Notes: generated by a model not told the origin, from the sequence alone. A stretch of DNA of 64,000 bases from Herbidospora mongoliensis (GCF_001570545.1 NZ_BBXD01000021.1:213557-277556), one strand, 5' to 3'. Counted from the first letter of the stretch, positions 25,774 through 34,678 are shown. Translations and numbers: made by a program.

Positions 25774-27188
25774 AGTGACCTCGCGATCCGCCCGGTGAGC
25801 GTGTAGAGGGCGGCGATCCCGCCCCAGACCAGCAGTGCGACGAACGTGACGTGGGCGTTGAAGAACGCCGCCGTGATCGCGATGAGCGCCATGCGCTCGC
25901 CGATCGGCAGCACGATGATCTTCTTGGCCCAGCGGGTGGCGGTGCCCTTCTCGAACTTGCCGGCCAGCTGCACCAGCCGGGCCCCGTCGGCGGCCACGGC
26001 CAGCGACCGGCGGGAGTTCCCCCAGGCCGAGCCGACCTTCGCGGCGTCGGCGACCGCACCCGCGTACGAGAAGTCGACCATGTGCCGGATCGCCTGCAGC
26101 AGCATCGCGGCGACCGCCAGGGCCCAGATGTCGTCGGGGCCGGTGAGCCCGCCGACCGCTCCCCCGCTGTAGCCGATGGCCAGCCCGACGTAGACCACAT
26201 ACTCCTTGACCCGGTCGAACGTCGCGTCGAGCCAGGCCCCGATCGGGGAGAAGCGCCGCGTGTAGCGGGCCAGCTGCCCGTCGACGCAGTCGAGCACGAA
26301 CGACAGGTAGAGCGCGACCGCCCCGGCGACCTGGGCGCCCCGGTTCCCCATGGAGAACCAGATCGCGGCCATCACGGCCAGGCCGACCGAGATGCCGGTC
26401 ACCCCGTTGGGCGTCACCCGCAGCCACGCCGCCGCCTTCACGACGTGGCGCGACCAGGTGCTGACGGCGTAGGTGGAGAAGAAGCCGTCGTCCTGTTTGA
26501 CCGCCGCGTCGAGCCGGGCGCGCTCCTCGTCGACCGCGCCGAGCCGGCCGAACGCCGCGTCGGCGGCCTCCTGCCCGGCCACCCGTTCGGCGTGCAGCCT
26601 GCCGAGCGGCACCGCCGCGACGGGCACCCCCGAGCGCACCAGCCCGGCCAGCAGCAGGTCGGCGGCCTCGTCGTCGCGGGCCTCGCCGAGCAGCCCGTCT
26701 CCGGCCAGCTCGCTCAGCTCGGCCGCGACGGCGGCCAGCGAGGGCAGGTCGGCGGCGCCCACGTGGAGCACGCCGAGGAAGGACGCGTTGGCTTCGACGA
26801 GCTGGTGGAAGGAGTTCCCGGCGGCGACGACCCGGTCGTTCTCGGCTCTCACCGGACCGGCGCCCGGATCAGGAGGCCCGACCAGCGCGCCGGTGCCCCG
26901 GGACGGGTGCTCCAGCAATCCGGCGATGGCCTCGGTGTGGGCGACCACGTCACCTGAGATGATGGCCAGCGGCGCGGACGCGGCGCGAGCCACGACGGCG
27001 ATCTCCCCGAGGTCGTCGGCGAGGTCGCCGCCCGCGCGGCCGACCACCCTGACCGCGACCGGAATAGAGGTGAGCTGCTCGGTGAGCCGTCCGAGCACGG
27101 TGCCCCCGTCGCAGGCCAGCCGGGCCGCAGGGGTGTTGGCCAGCACGACCGCCATGGTCTGCGTGACCGTGTCGGGCTGAACCTGCAT
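25770..27188 (-). CDS. CDP-alcohol phosphatidyltransferase fused to a degenerate nucleotidyltransferase-like domain
   Basis: A 472-residue two-domain protein. Residues 1 to about 215 resemble a nucleotidyltransferase fold (LAIISGDVVAHTEAI) but lack the GG-G-R loop needed for catalysis. Residues from about 235 onward form a CDP-AP membrane domain with a complete signature: Asp300, Asp303, Gly304, Ala307, Arg308, Gly317, Asp321 and Asp325. The start is ATG 27188; an ORF extension to 27269 has no ribosome-binding site. It is divergent from the CDP-ribitol synthase gene and coupled to the DUF5941-like gene. The head group transferred is unknown. Confidence 0.8.
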   Translation of the reverse strand: MQVQPDTVTQTMAVVLANTPAARLACDGGTVLGRLTEQLTSIPVAVRVVGRAGGDLADDLGEIAVVARAASAPLAIISGDVVAHTEAIAGLLEHPSRGTGALVGPPDPGAGPVRAENDRVVAAGNSFHQLVEANASFLGVLHVGAADLPSLAAVAAELSELAGDGLLGEARDDEAADLLLAGLVRSGVPVAAVPLGRLHAERVAGQEAADAAFGRLGAVDEERARLDAAVKQDDGFFSTYAVSTWSRHVVKAAAWLRVTPNGVTGISVGLAVMAAIWFSMGNRGAQVAGAVALYLSFVLDCVDGQLARYTRRFSPIGAWLDATFDRVKEYVVYVGLAIGYSGGAVGGLTGPDDIWALAVAAMLLQAIRHMVDFSYAGAVADAAKVGSAWGNSRRSLAVAADGARLVQLAGKFEKGTATRWAKKIIVLPIGERMALIAITAAFFNAHVTFVALLVWGGIAALYTLTGRIARSL

Positions 27189-27353
27189 GTCAGACCCCAC
27201 TTCGCTCGACGCCCGCCCTAACCCGAAAAGTAACCGAGTGATCACTAATGGGCAATCACCGTGGCGCAAGCGAGACGCGGACGGCCGGAGGCCGGTCGTG
27301 GCTCGCGTTTGGAATCTGCCCCAAGAAGTATCGTGCGGGCGGGGAGGATCAAG

Positions 27354-28748
27354 ATGATCGAATCACGGTTGCGCACGGTCGGTGTCGTCCTGGCCGGAGG
27401 TGTCGGCCAGCGGGTCGGGCTGGGCACGCCGAAGCAGCTCCTCAAGATCGCGGGCCGGACCATCCTGGAGCACACCCTGACCGTCTTCGACGGCCATCCC
27501 GACATCGACGAGGTCGTCGTGCTGATGACCCCGGGGTTCGGTGACGAGGTTCGGGCGCTCGTGGAGCGTAACGGTTTCACGAAGGTCAGCAGGGTCATCG
27601 ACGGAGGATCGAGCCGGACCGAGTCGACCTGGCGGGCCCTTTCCTCCCTGGGTGACGAGGAATGCGACGTCCTGCTCCACGACGCCGTGCGTCCCCTGAT
27701 CGAGCCCCGCATCATCGCCGAGTGCGTCGCGAAGCTGCAGGAGTTCCAGGCGGTCGACGTCGCCATCCCGTCGAGCGACACGGTCGTGGTCGCGGTCCCC
27801 GGTCCTTCGGGCGAGATCATCCGTGACATCCCCGACCGCGCGTGGCTGCGGCGCGGGCAGACCCCGCAGTGTTTCCGGCTGTCGGTGATCCGCGACGCCT
27901 ACCGGCGCGCGATGGCCGACCCCGGCTTCGACGAGCGGCCCGCCACCGACGACTGCGGCGTCATGCTGCGCTACCGCCCCGACGTGCCGATCGCGATCGT
28001 GCCCGGCAGCGAGCACAACATGAAGGTGACCCACCCGGTCGACGTCTACATCGCCGACAAGCTCTTCCAGCTCGCCGCCGCCACCCCGCCCGAGCCGCAG
28101 CCCGGCCTCGACCTGACCGGCAAAGTGGTGGTCGTCTTCGGCGGCTCCTACGGCATCGGCGCCGACGTCGTCGACCTGGCCCGCAAGCACGGCGCCGACA
28201 CCCACGTCTTCTCCCGCTCCCACGGCGCGGTCGCGGTGCAGAATCCGGTCGCGGTGGCCGAGGCTCTCCAGGGGGTGTACGCCGCCACCGGCCGCATCGA
28301 CTACGTCGTCAACACCGCCGCCGTGCTCCACATGGGCAAGCTGGCCGACACCGACCTCACGACCGTCGACGAGACGATCGGGGTCAACTACCTGGGCCCG
28401 GTCAACGTGGCCAGGGCGGCGTTCACCTACCTCGCGGAGACGCGGGGCCACCTGCTGCTCTACACCTCGTCCTCTTACACGCGCGGCCGGGCCGACTACA
28501 GCCTCTACTCCTCCACCAAGGCCGCCGTGGTCAACCTGACGCAGGCGCTGGCCGACGAGTGGGCGCCCCACGGCATCCGGGTCAACTGCGTCAACCCCGA
28601 GCGCACCGCCACGCCGATGCGCCAGCGCGCGTTCGGCGACGAACCGCCCACCTCCCTCCTTTCTCCGTACGCCGTGGCGGAGACCAGCATCGATGTGCTG
28701 GTGTCCCCTTTGACCGGACAGGTGATCGATGTGCGGCTGACTGGGTAA
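27354..28748 (+). CDS. Bifunctional CDP-ribitol synthase: IspD-like cytidylyltransferase fused to SDR reductase (Bcs1-like)
   Basis: A 464-residue fusion matching the domain order of Haemophilus Bcs1, which reduces ribulose-5-phosphate and activates ribitol-5-phosphate with CTP. The N-terminal domain has the IspD/TarI loop AGGVGQRVGLGTPKQLL, LLHDAVRPLIEP and the Lys of HNMKVTHPVD. The C-terminal SDR domain from about residue 258 has FGGSYGIGAD for nucleotide binding, NTAAV, and the catalytic YSSTK preceded by SSSYT. GGGGAGG lies 6 bases before ATG 27354. A TagF/TarL-like polymerase gene follows after 9 bases. CDP-ribitol for a teichoic-acid-like polymer is the likely product; an IspD role in isoprenoid synthesis is less likely given the fusion. 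Confidence 0.87.
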   Translation: MIESRLRTVGVVLAGGVGQRVGLGTPKQLLKIAGRTILEHTLTVFDGHPDIDEVVVLMTPGFGDEVRALVERNGFTKVSRVIDGGSSRTESTWRALSSLGDEECDVLLHDAVRPLIEPRIIAECVAKLQEFQAVDVAIPSSDTVVVAVPGPSGEIIRDIPDRAWLRRGQTPQCFRLSVIRDAYRRAMADPGFDERPATDDCGVMLRYRPDVPIAIVPGSEHNMKVTHPVDVYIADKLFQLAAATPPEPQPGLDLTGKVVVVFGGSYGIGADVVDLARKHGADTHVFSRSHGAVAVQNPVAVAEALQGVYAATGRIDYVVNTAAVLHMGKLADTDLTTVDETIGVNYLGPVNVARAAFTYLAETRGHLLLYTSSSYTRGRADYSLYSSTKAAVVNLTQALADEWAPHGIRVNCVNPERTATPMRQRAFGDEPPTSLLSPYAVAETSIDVLVSPLTGQVIDVRLTG

Positions 28749-28757
28749 CCCTCCCCT

Positions 28758-30449
28758 ATGGGGAAGAAAGTCCTGGTCACAGGCATTGTGCTGGGCTCGT
28801 ATCCGGTTTTGGTGGCGGCGGCGCTCGCCCCCGTGCCGTGGGTGTTCGCGGTGGCGGTGCTGGTGTCGTACACAGCGGAACTGGCGCTGCCGAAGGCGGC
28901 GGCCGACCAGCTCAGCCGGGTGCACCTGGGGGTGACGGTCCGGTTCCTGGCCAGGGAGATGGCGGCGGTGCTGCTGCTGGCCCGGCTCGGGCTGCCGTTC
29001 ACGCTGCTGGCGGGCGGGCTGTTCATCTTCCACGCGATGCGGGCGACGCAGACCGGGCTGGCGCTGTTCCTGCACCGGTGGCACCACCTGCGGCCGGTCG
29101 AGTCGCGCAACCTCCAGGTCGCGCTGCCGAAGGCGCCGCCGGAGCGACTGCTCGGCCAGCGCGGCACGCGGCTGCTCTACTTCGACGCCCCGCCGGTCGT
29201 GCTGGCGGCGGCGTCGGGGCTGACGGGGGTGGTCTGGCCGACCAGCATGGGGATGACGGTGACGCTGGCCTGCATGGCGGTGGTGACGGCCGTGCTCGGG
29301 CTGCAGCTGCGGCGGGCCGCGCCGATAGCCGACAGACGGCGGGTGATCCACACGGTCGACGCCCAGGTCACGGCCTACGAGCCCGAGGTCATCCTGTACT
29401 TCTCCGGGTCGGCCAACGCCATCTACCAGGCGTCGATGTGGCTGCCGGTGCTGGAGGCGCTGCCCCGGCGGGCGCTGGTCGTGCTGCGGGAGCGGCCGCT
29501 GTTCAATGCGCTGGCCCCGACGTCGCTGCCGGTGCTGTGCATCCCGTCGGCCGTGGACATGATGAACTTCCGCGGCCTCGACAGCGCCCGGGTGGCGCTG
29601 TTCGCCTCCAACGTCGGCAACAACATCCACATGCTGCGGGTGCCGGGTGTGGTGAGCGTGTTCGTCGGCCACGGCGACAGTGACAAGGAGGCGTCGTTCA
29701 ATCCGTACACGAAGGTCTATGACCAGGTCTGGGTGGCCGGACCGGCCGGTCGCGACCGCTACCGGCGGGCCGACGTCGGGGTGCGCGACGACGCGATCGT
29801 CGAGGTGGGACGGCCGCAGCTGGCCGGGATCAGCGAGAAGGGGCCGCAGGTGCGGTCGGTGCTCTACGCCCCCACGTGGGAGGGCTGGACCGACGACCTG
29901 TTCCACAGTTCGGTGGCGGCGATGGGGCCCTATCTGATCGACGCGCTGCTCGCCGAAGGGGTCAGGGTCGTCTACAAGCCCCACCCGCTGACCGGGCACC
30001 GGTCGATGGCCTTCCGCCGGGCGCACGGCGCGATCCTGGAACGGCTGCGCCGCGAACACCCCGACTCGGGCGCGGTGGTGCTGGGTTCGAACCCGAACCT
30101 GTACGACTGCTTCAACGACGCCGACCTGCTGATCAGCGACATCTCGAGTGTGGTCGCCGACTTCATGGCCTCGGGCAAGCCCTATGTCGTCACCAACGTG
30201 GCCGGCAAGGAGCGCGCGGAGTTCGTCACCCGCTATCCGTCGGCCGGGGCCGCCTACCTGCTGTCGAAGGACCTGCGGGAACTCCCGGAGATCCTGGCCC
30301 AGCTCTCGAAGGACCCGGGCGAGGACGAACTCGCCGACGCCCGCCACCGCCTGCGCGGCTACCTGCTCGGCGACGGCGAACCGATGGCCCGGTTCGCCGC
30401 GGCCGTCGACGAGGCCTACCGGCAGGGACTAATGAAACAGGTCCTGTAA
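28758..30449 (+). CDS. CDP-glycerol/ribitol poly(polyol-phosphate) transferase (TagF/TarL-like)
   Basis: A 563-residue protein. The N-terminus has several hydrophobic segments (about residues 5-100 and 150-190). The C-terminal catalytic domain is of the glycerophosphotransferase family: VFVGHGDSDKEASFNPY carries the HG motif, and VYKPHPLTGH and LLISDISSVVADF are the expected substrate-binding segments. TagF/TarL enzymes polymerise glycerol- or ribitol-phosphate onto a lipid-linked primer. Directly downstream of the CDP-ribitol synthase, it is more likely a ribitol-phosphate polymerase. It overlaps the convergent GT2 gene by 21 bases. Confidence 0.87.
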   Translation: MGKKVLVTGIVLGSYPVLVAAALAPVPWVFAVAVLVSYTAELALPKAAADQLSRVHLGVTVRFLAREMAAVLLLARLGLPFTLLAGGLFIFHAMRATQTGLALFLHRWHHLRPVESRNLQVALPKAPPERLLGQRGTRLLYFDAPPVVLAAASGLTGVVWPTSMGMTVTLACMAVVTAVLGLQLRRAAPIADRRRVIHTVDAQVTAYEPEVILYFSGSANAIYQASMWLPVLEALPRRALVVLRERPLFNALAPTSLPVLCIPSAVDMMNFRGLDSARVALFASNVGNNIHMLRVPGVVSVFVGHGDSDKEASFNPYTKVYDQVWVAGPAGRDRYRRADVGVRDDAIVEVGRPQLAGISEKGPQVRSVLYAPTWEGWTDDLFHSSVAAMGPYLIDALLAEGVRVVYKPHPLTGHRSMAFRRAHGAILERLRREHPDSGAVVLGSNPNLYDCFNDADLLISDISSVVADFMASGKPYVVTNVAGKERAEFVTRYPSAGAAYLLSKDLRELPEILAQLSKDPGEDELADARHRLRGYLLGDGEPMARFAAAVDEAYRQGLMKQVL

Positions 30450-31457
30450 GCCGATCGTCTCCTGCTTCTTGCGCAGCCGCTTCGGGCTGGTGATGAAGCC
30501 GGCGCCCCATGACATGTGCATGGTGGCGTAGACGACCGGGAGGCGCAGCAGGGCGGCCGGTTCGAGATCGCGGCCGGTCAGCACCGAACCGGCGGCGATC
30601 GCCAGCAGGTAGCCGACCGGGACGATCAGCGCGAGCGGCCAGAAGATCGCGGCGATCAGGCCCAGCACGATCGCCGTGACGGCGATCGGCGGCGCCAGGT
30701 AGCGCAGGTTGATGGTGCCCTGGTGGGTGCGGGCCACGACCCGCCGCCAGCGGCCGTAGTGGAAGTATTGGCTGGCCAGGGCGCCGGCGGTGGCGCGCGG
30801 CCGGTAGGAGACCCGCATGCGCGGCTGGAACCACACGAGGCCGCCGGTGGCCCGGATGCGGTGGTTCATCTCCCAGTCCTGCGCGCGCTGGAAGTGTTCG
30901 TCGTAGCCGCCGACGCGCTCGAGCGCGGTGCGGCGGAACACGCCCAGATAGACGGTGTCGGCCGGGCCGCCCTCGCCGCCGACGTGGAACGCGGCGTTGC
31001 CGACCCCGATCTTCGAGGTCATCGCCCGCGCGACCGCCTTCTCGAACGGGCTGACGCCCTCGGCGGCCATGATGCCGCCGACGTTGTCGGCACCGGTCTG
31101 CTGAAGGGTCTCCACGGCGGTGCGCACATAGTCGCGCGGCAGCATGGCGTGGCCGTCGCAGCGGGCCACCACCTCGCCCTTGGAGGCGTTGATCGCGGCG
31201 TTGAGCGCCTGAGGGGTGCGGCCCGTGGGATTGGGCACCAGGGTCACCCGGGGGTCGGCCGCGGCGAGCGCGTCGGCGACCTGTTGAGTCCGGTCACGGG
31301 AGGGCCCCACCGCCAGGACCACGTCGATGGGGCCCGCATAGTCCTGATCGAGGACCTGCTGGACCGCTTCGCGTAGATGCCGTTCTTCGTTCAGCACCGG
31401 CATGATGACGGAGACCGTGGGGGGCGCGTCGGGGAAGGGGTTCATGGCTGCGCTCAC
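30429..31457 (-). CDS. Glycosyltransferase family 2, membrane-associated
   Basis: A 342-residue GT2 enzyme with VSVIMPVLNEERHL, the nucleotide-binding AVGPSRDRT, the metal-site region VARCDGHAML and the catalytic-base stretch RAQDWEMNHRI. Two to three C-terminal hydrophobic segments (about 245-300) anchor it in the membrane. This arrangement resembles succinoglycan-type and actinobacterial cell-wall GT2 enzymes. The start is GTG 31457, with ATG 31445 as an alternative; neither has a good ribosome-binding site. It lies between the polymerase and the second LCP ligase, so a role in the wall polymer's linkage or side chains is plausible. Confidence 0.86.
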   Translation of the reverse strand: MSAAMNPFPDAPPTVSVIMPVLNEERHLREAVQQVLDQDYAGPIDVVLAVGPSRDRTQQVADALAAADPRVTLVPNPTGRTPQALNAAINASKGEVVARCDGHAMLPRDYVRTAVETLQQTGADNVGGIMAAEGVSPFEKAVARAMTSKIGVGNAAFHVGGEGGPADTVYLGVFRRTALERVGGYDEHFQRAQDWEMNHRIRATGGLVWFQPRMRVSYRPRATAGALASQYFHYGRWRRVVARTHQGTINLRYLAPPIAVTAIVLGLIAAIFWPLALIVPVGYLLAIAAGSVLTGRDLEPAALLRLPVVYATMHMSWGAGFITSPKRLRKKQETIGLQDLFH

Positions 31458-31503
31458 GCTACTGTACGAGGGGGCGTGGACGGCAACCTCAAAGGGGGAG
31501 CGC

Positions 31504-32985
31504 GTGGAAGACTCGGGTGTTCACGTGGGCGGGGACGCCTACGGAGGGGTCCGAGTCGCCGCCCCACGCAAGGGCCGCCGGCACCGCCGGGCGAGCATGC
31601 GTTCGATCGTCCTGACCGGCACTCTGTCGAGTCTGGTGCTGGTCGGTTCCGGCTTCGCGTGGGCGCTGCCCAACTACGTGTCCGGCCGCATCGCCTCGGT
31701 CGACGCCGGCACCGCCGGATCGGCCTCGCGCGGCGCGATGAACATCCTGCTGGTCGGCGTCGACAAGCGCGACAACCTCTCGCGCCGCCAGCAGAACCAG
31801 CTCCACCTGGGCCGCGAGGTCGGCCAGCGCACCGACACGATGATGGTCGTGCACGTCTCGGAGGACCACAAGAAGGTGACAGTGGTCTCGCTCCCGCGTG
31901 ACACGTGGACCGAGATCCCCGGCCAGGGCACCCACAAGATCAACAGTGCCTACCAGTTCGGCGGCGCCAAGCTCGCCGTCCGGGCCGTGCAGGCGGCGAC
32001 CGGCATGCGGATCAACCACTACGTCGAGGTCAACGTGCTGGGCTTCATCGACGTGGTCGACTCGCTCGGCGGCGTCACGGTCTGCACCCCGGTCGCCATC
32101 GACGACGACAAGACCAAGCTCGTCCTGGGGGCAGGCACCCACAACCTCGACGGCATCAACGCTCTCGCGTACGCGCGCACGCGCGCGACCGCCCGTTCCG
32201 ACCTCGACCGCATCGACCGCCAGCAGCAGGTCATCTCGGCCATGCTCCAGCAGGCGCTCAGCGGCGGCACCCTCACCAACCCGGTCAAGCTGAGCGCCCT
32301 GGTCAACTCGAGCCTGAACACCCTCACGGTCGACGACGAACTGTCGAGCAACATGCTCGACCTGGCCACCCAGCTCAAAGACGTGTCGACCGACGACGTG
32401 TCGTTCGCGACCGTCCCGATCGCCGACGTCGACTACACGACCCCGACGGGTGAGTCAGCGGTGCTGTGGGACAAGACCGCCGCCGCCGAGATGTTCCGCC
32501 GCATCGACAAAGACGAAGACCTGGCCAAGCCGGCCAAGCCGTCGCCGTCCGCCAAGCCCTCGACCACGGCGTCGCCCACTCCGACGCTGAGCCGGTCGAC
32601 CCCGCTGTCGGTCCCGCCGAACCGCATCCAGATCAGGGTCCTCAACGGCACGATGCAGACGGGCCTCGGCGGCCGCACCCGCGACGCGCTGCTCGCCGCC
32701 GGTTTCCTGGTCCCCGCGACGGCCGGCGACACGGCCAAGCGCGACTACACCGACACCTTCGTCCGCTACGCCGCCGGGCGGGAAGACTCGGCCAAGACCG
32801 TCGCCGCCGCGCTCCCGGGCTCGGAGATGCGCCAGGCCGACGTCGAGGGCATCGAGGTCATCGTCGGGACGAAGAACAACAAGGTCGAGAAGGTGACCGT
32901 GCCGACCTCCACGCCGACCCCGTCGGCGGCGGCGACCCCGGCGGCCCGCACGGCGACGCAGAACATCTGCAAGCCTCAGGCGTGA
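31504..32985 (+). CDS. LytR-CpsA-Psr (LCP) family phosphotransferase with LytR_C domain
   Basis: A 493-residue wall-glycopolymer ligase. A short Arg/Lys-rich cytoplasmic segment precedes a single membrane anchor (RSIVLTGTLSSLVLVGSGFA). The LCP domain then shows ILLVGVDKRD, QRTDTMMVVHV and VSLPRDTWTEIPG, the conserved phosphate- and metal-binding positions. A Ser/Thr/Pro linker leads to a LytR_C domain (IQIRVLNGTMQTG). The start is GTG 31504, directly behind AAAGGGGGAG. It is divergent from the GT2 gene and probably attaches the teichoic-acid-like polymer to peptidoglycan. It lacks the long N-terminus of the LCP protein at 14.9 kb. Confidence 0.92.
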   Translation: MEDSGVHVGGDAYGGVRVAAPRKGRRHRRASMRSIVLTGTLSSLVLVGSGFAWALPNYVSGRIASVDAGTAGSASRGAMNILLVGVDKRDNLSRRQQNQLHLGREVGQRTDTMMVVHVSEDHKKVTVVSLPRDTWTEIPGQGTHKINSAYQFGGAKLAVRAVQAATGMRINHYVEVNVLGFIDVVDSLGGVTVCTPVAIDDDKTKLVLGAGTHNLDGINALAYARTRATARSDLDRIDRQQQVISAMLQQALSGGTLTNPVKLSALVNSSLNTLTVDDELSSNMLDLATQLKDVSTDDVSFATVPIADVDYTTPTGESAVLWDKTAAAEMFRRIDKDEDLAKPAKPSPSAKPSTTASPTPTLSRSTPLSVPPNRIQIRVLNGTMQTGLGGRTRDALLAAGFLVPATAGDTAKRDYTDTFVRYAAGREDSAKTVAAALPGSEMRQADVEGIEVIVGTKNNKVEKVTVPTSTPTPSAAATPAARTATQNICKPQA

Positions 32986-33545
32986 ACGTACTCGTTGATC
33001 ACGACGCCTGACCCGTAGGGCGTGCTGCGCTCCAGCCGGAAGGCACTCGGGGCATAAGGGGCGGCGAAGAGCGGCACACCGTCCTGCAGCACGACCGGGT
33101 TGACCTTGAGGACCATCCGGTCGATCTCGCCGACGAGCGCGCCGGCCAGCACGCCGCCGCCGCAGAGCCAGATGCCGGTGCCCTCCTCCTTCTTGAGCCT
33201 GCGGACCACGTCGACCGGGTTCTCGCCGGTGAGCGTGATGCCGTCGGGGACGTCGGCCGGGCCGCGGGTGCGGGAGAAGACGTACTGACGGGTGTGCGGG
33301 TAGGGGTCGCGGGTGTGCTCGAAGCCCGCGGCGTAGGTGTTCCAGCCCATCAGCGTCGTGTCGAACCGCGAACCGTCGGCGGTGAGGCCGAGCATCCGCA
33401 GGCCCACCTCCGGCAGGGTGTCGCGGTAGTCCCGCTTGATCATCTCGATGTGGTCGCCCTCGACGGCGAAGGCCGAGAAGTCGTCGGCGGGGCCCGAGAT
33501 CCGGCCGTCGAGCGAGACCGCGACGTAGTAGGTGAGTTCTCGCAT
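32976..33545 (-). CDS. Dihydrofolate reductase-like (RibD C-terminal domain) family protein
   Basis: A 189-residue member of the RibD_C/DHFR-like superfamily, small NADPH-dependent reductases of mostly unknown substrate. Typical segments are YYVAVSLDGRISG at the N-terminus, LMGWNTYAAG and GIWLCGGGVLAGAL. GGAG lies 6 bases before ATG 33545. It is divergent from a TetR-family gene, with a long inverted repeat between them, so it is probably the repressed target. Its last 10 bases overlap the LCP gene on the other strand. Confidence 0.88.
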   Translation of the reverse strand: MRELTYYVAVSLDGRISGPADDFSAFAVEGDHIEMIKRDYRDTLPEVGLRMLGLTADGSRFDTTLMGWNTYAAGFEHTRDPYPHTRQYVFSRTRGPADVPDGITLTGENPVDVVRRLKKEEGTGIWLCGGGVLAGALVGEIDRMVLKVNPVVLQDGVPLFAAPYAPSAFRLERSTPYGSGVVINEYVHA

Positions 33546-33563
33546 CTCTTTCTCCATCCACAG

Positions 33564-33601
33564 CAGCTGTAGTGATTGCTTTTTCGAAAGTACTACAGCT
33601 G
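33564..33601. promoter_or_regulatory. Inverted-repeat operator between DHFR-like and tetR genes
   Basis: CAGCTGTAGT at 33564-33573 and its exact reverse complement ACTACAGCTG at 33592-33601 flank 18 AT-rich bases. Each arm carries CAGCTG, itself a palindrome, and the right arm extends to the perfect palindrome ACAGCTGT. It lies in the 81-base gap between divergent starts, where a TetR protein would bind. Confidence 0.7.
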
Positions 33602-33626
33602 TCGTGGTTGCGCTACTCTCGCTGTC

Positions 33627-34190
33627 ATGGCGCGGAACGCGGGGCGACGGGCGGAGCTGGCGGACGCCGGCATCAGGGTGCTGGCCCGGGAGGGCTCGCG
33701 CGGTCTCACCCACCGCGCCATCGACGCCGAGTGCGGCGCCCCGACCGGCACGGCGTCCAACTACTTCCGCTCCCGCGCCGAGCTGCTCGAAGGCCTGGTC
33801 GCCCGGATCGGCGAACGCTTCGCCCCCGCCCCCGAGGTGCTCGCCGAACTCGCCTCCCATCCGCCCGGCCGCGCGTCGTTCGCCCGCCACCTGCGCGACA
33901 TCGTGCGCCGGTTGAGCGCGCATCCGGAGGTCACGCTGGCGTGGTTCGAGCTGCGGCTGGAGGCGGCGAGACGGCCCGAGGTCGCCGATCTGATGCGGGG
34001 GGTCCTGCTGGAGGGGTTCCGCGCCGACGTCGCCTACAACGAGGCGGCGAGCCTGCCGGGCGGCGCGGCGGAGATCGCGCTGTTCCACTACGCCGTCGAC
34101 GGTCTGCTGTTCGACCGGCTCACCATCCCTATCGACCCGGAGACCCCCACCGACGAGGTGATCGAGGCGCTGGTCGACGGGCTGCTCTGA
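33627..34190 (+). CDS. TetR-family transcriptional regulator
   Basis: A 187-residue regulator. The N-terminal helix-turn-helix spans about residues 8-50 with GSRGLTHRAIDAECG and TGTASNYFRSRAELL, the classical TetR signature. The C-terminal ligand domain includes VTLAWFELRLEAARRPE, as in many actinomycete TetR proteins near small reductases. I use ATG 33627; an upstream ATG at 33576 would place coding sequence across the operator. It probably represses itself and the divergent DHFR-like gene. Confidence 0.9.
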   Translation: MARNAGRRAELADAGIRVLAREGSRGLTHRAIDAECGAPTGTASNYFRSRAELLEGLVARIGERFAPAPEVLAELASHPPGRASFARHLRDIVRRLSAHPEVTLAWFELRLEAARRPEVADLMRGVLLEGFRADVAYNEAASLPGGAAEIALFHYAVDGLLFDRLTIPIDPETPTDEVIEALVDGLL

Positions 34191-34192
34191 CC

Positions 34193-34639
34193 TCAGTCGT
34201 TCTTGACGACGGTGCGCGGCACGTCACCCTCGCAGTGGGTCTCCACCTCGATCTCGAGCTCGCCCGACTCGAACTTGACCTTGGCCTGGGTGTCGGGGCC
34301 GGGGTCGACGTCGTCGGTCTGCCAGCCCTGGGCGGGGGTCCAGGAGGTGAGTTGCGCGCGGCCCGCCGTACAGGAGACGACGGCTGTGCCCCCTTCGGTG
34401 GACACGACCCGGCTCGCCGACGCGGCGGCCGTGGGGCGGGGGGTGGTCGGGTCGATGGAGGGCGCGGGCAGGGCGAGTTCGCGGCGGACCGCCTCCGCCG
34501 AGAGCGACTGGTCGCCCGGCCCCCGGAACGCGCCGCCGAAGGAGCCGATGACGACCAGGCCGGCGACGGTCGCCGCGAGTGCCGCGACCAGCCAGCCCGC
34601 GACCGCGAAGACGAAGCGCCGATCCATGTCGCTCACCAT
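34193..34639 (-). CDS. Small membrane-anchored extracytoplasmic protein of unknown function
   Basis: A 148-residue protein with one N-terminal hydrophobic segment (about residues 9-33), a Thr/Pro/Ala-rich linker and a beta-rich external domain with two Cys residues (VVSCTAG and THCEGD) that could form a disulfide. No lipobox is present. It is divergent from the response-regulator gene, 84 bases away, and convergent with tetR. I do not recognise the family. Its position suggests it could be a target or accessory of the two-component system. Confidence 0.75.
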   Translation of the reverse strand: MVSDMDRRFVFAVAGWLVAALAATVAGLVVIGSFGGAFRGPGDQSLSAEAVRRELALPAPSIDPTTPRPTAAASASRVVSTEGGTAVVSCTAGRAQLTSWTPAQGWQTDDVDPGPDTQAKVKFESGELEIEVETHCEGDVPRTVVKND

Positions 34640-34678
34640 CCCCTGTGCTGGGCTAAGGCCGGGTTAACGCGACGATAA

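Noticed and set aside
27363..30347. 994-codon minus-strand ORF
   Set aside because: Antisense to the CDP-ribitol synthase and polymerase genes, low-complexity composition, no recognisable domain.
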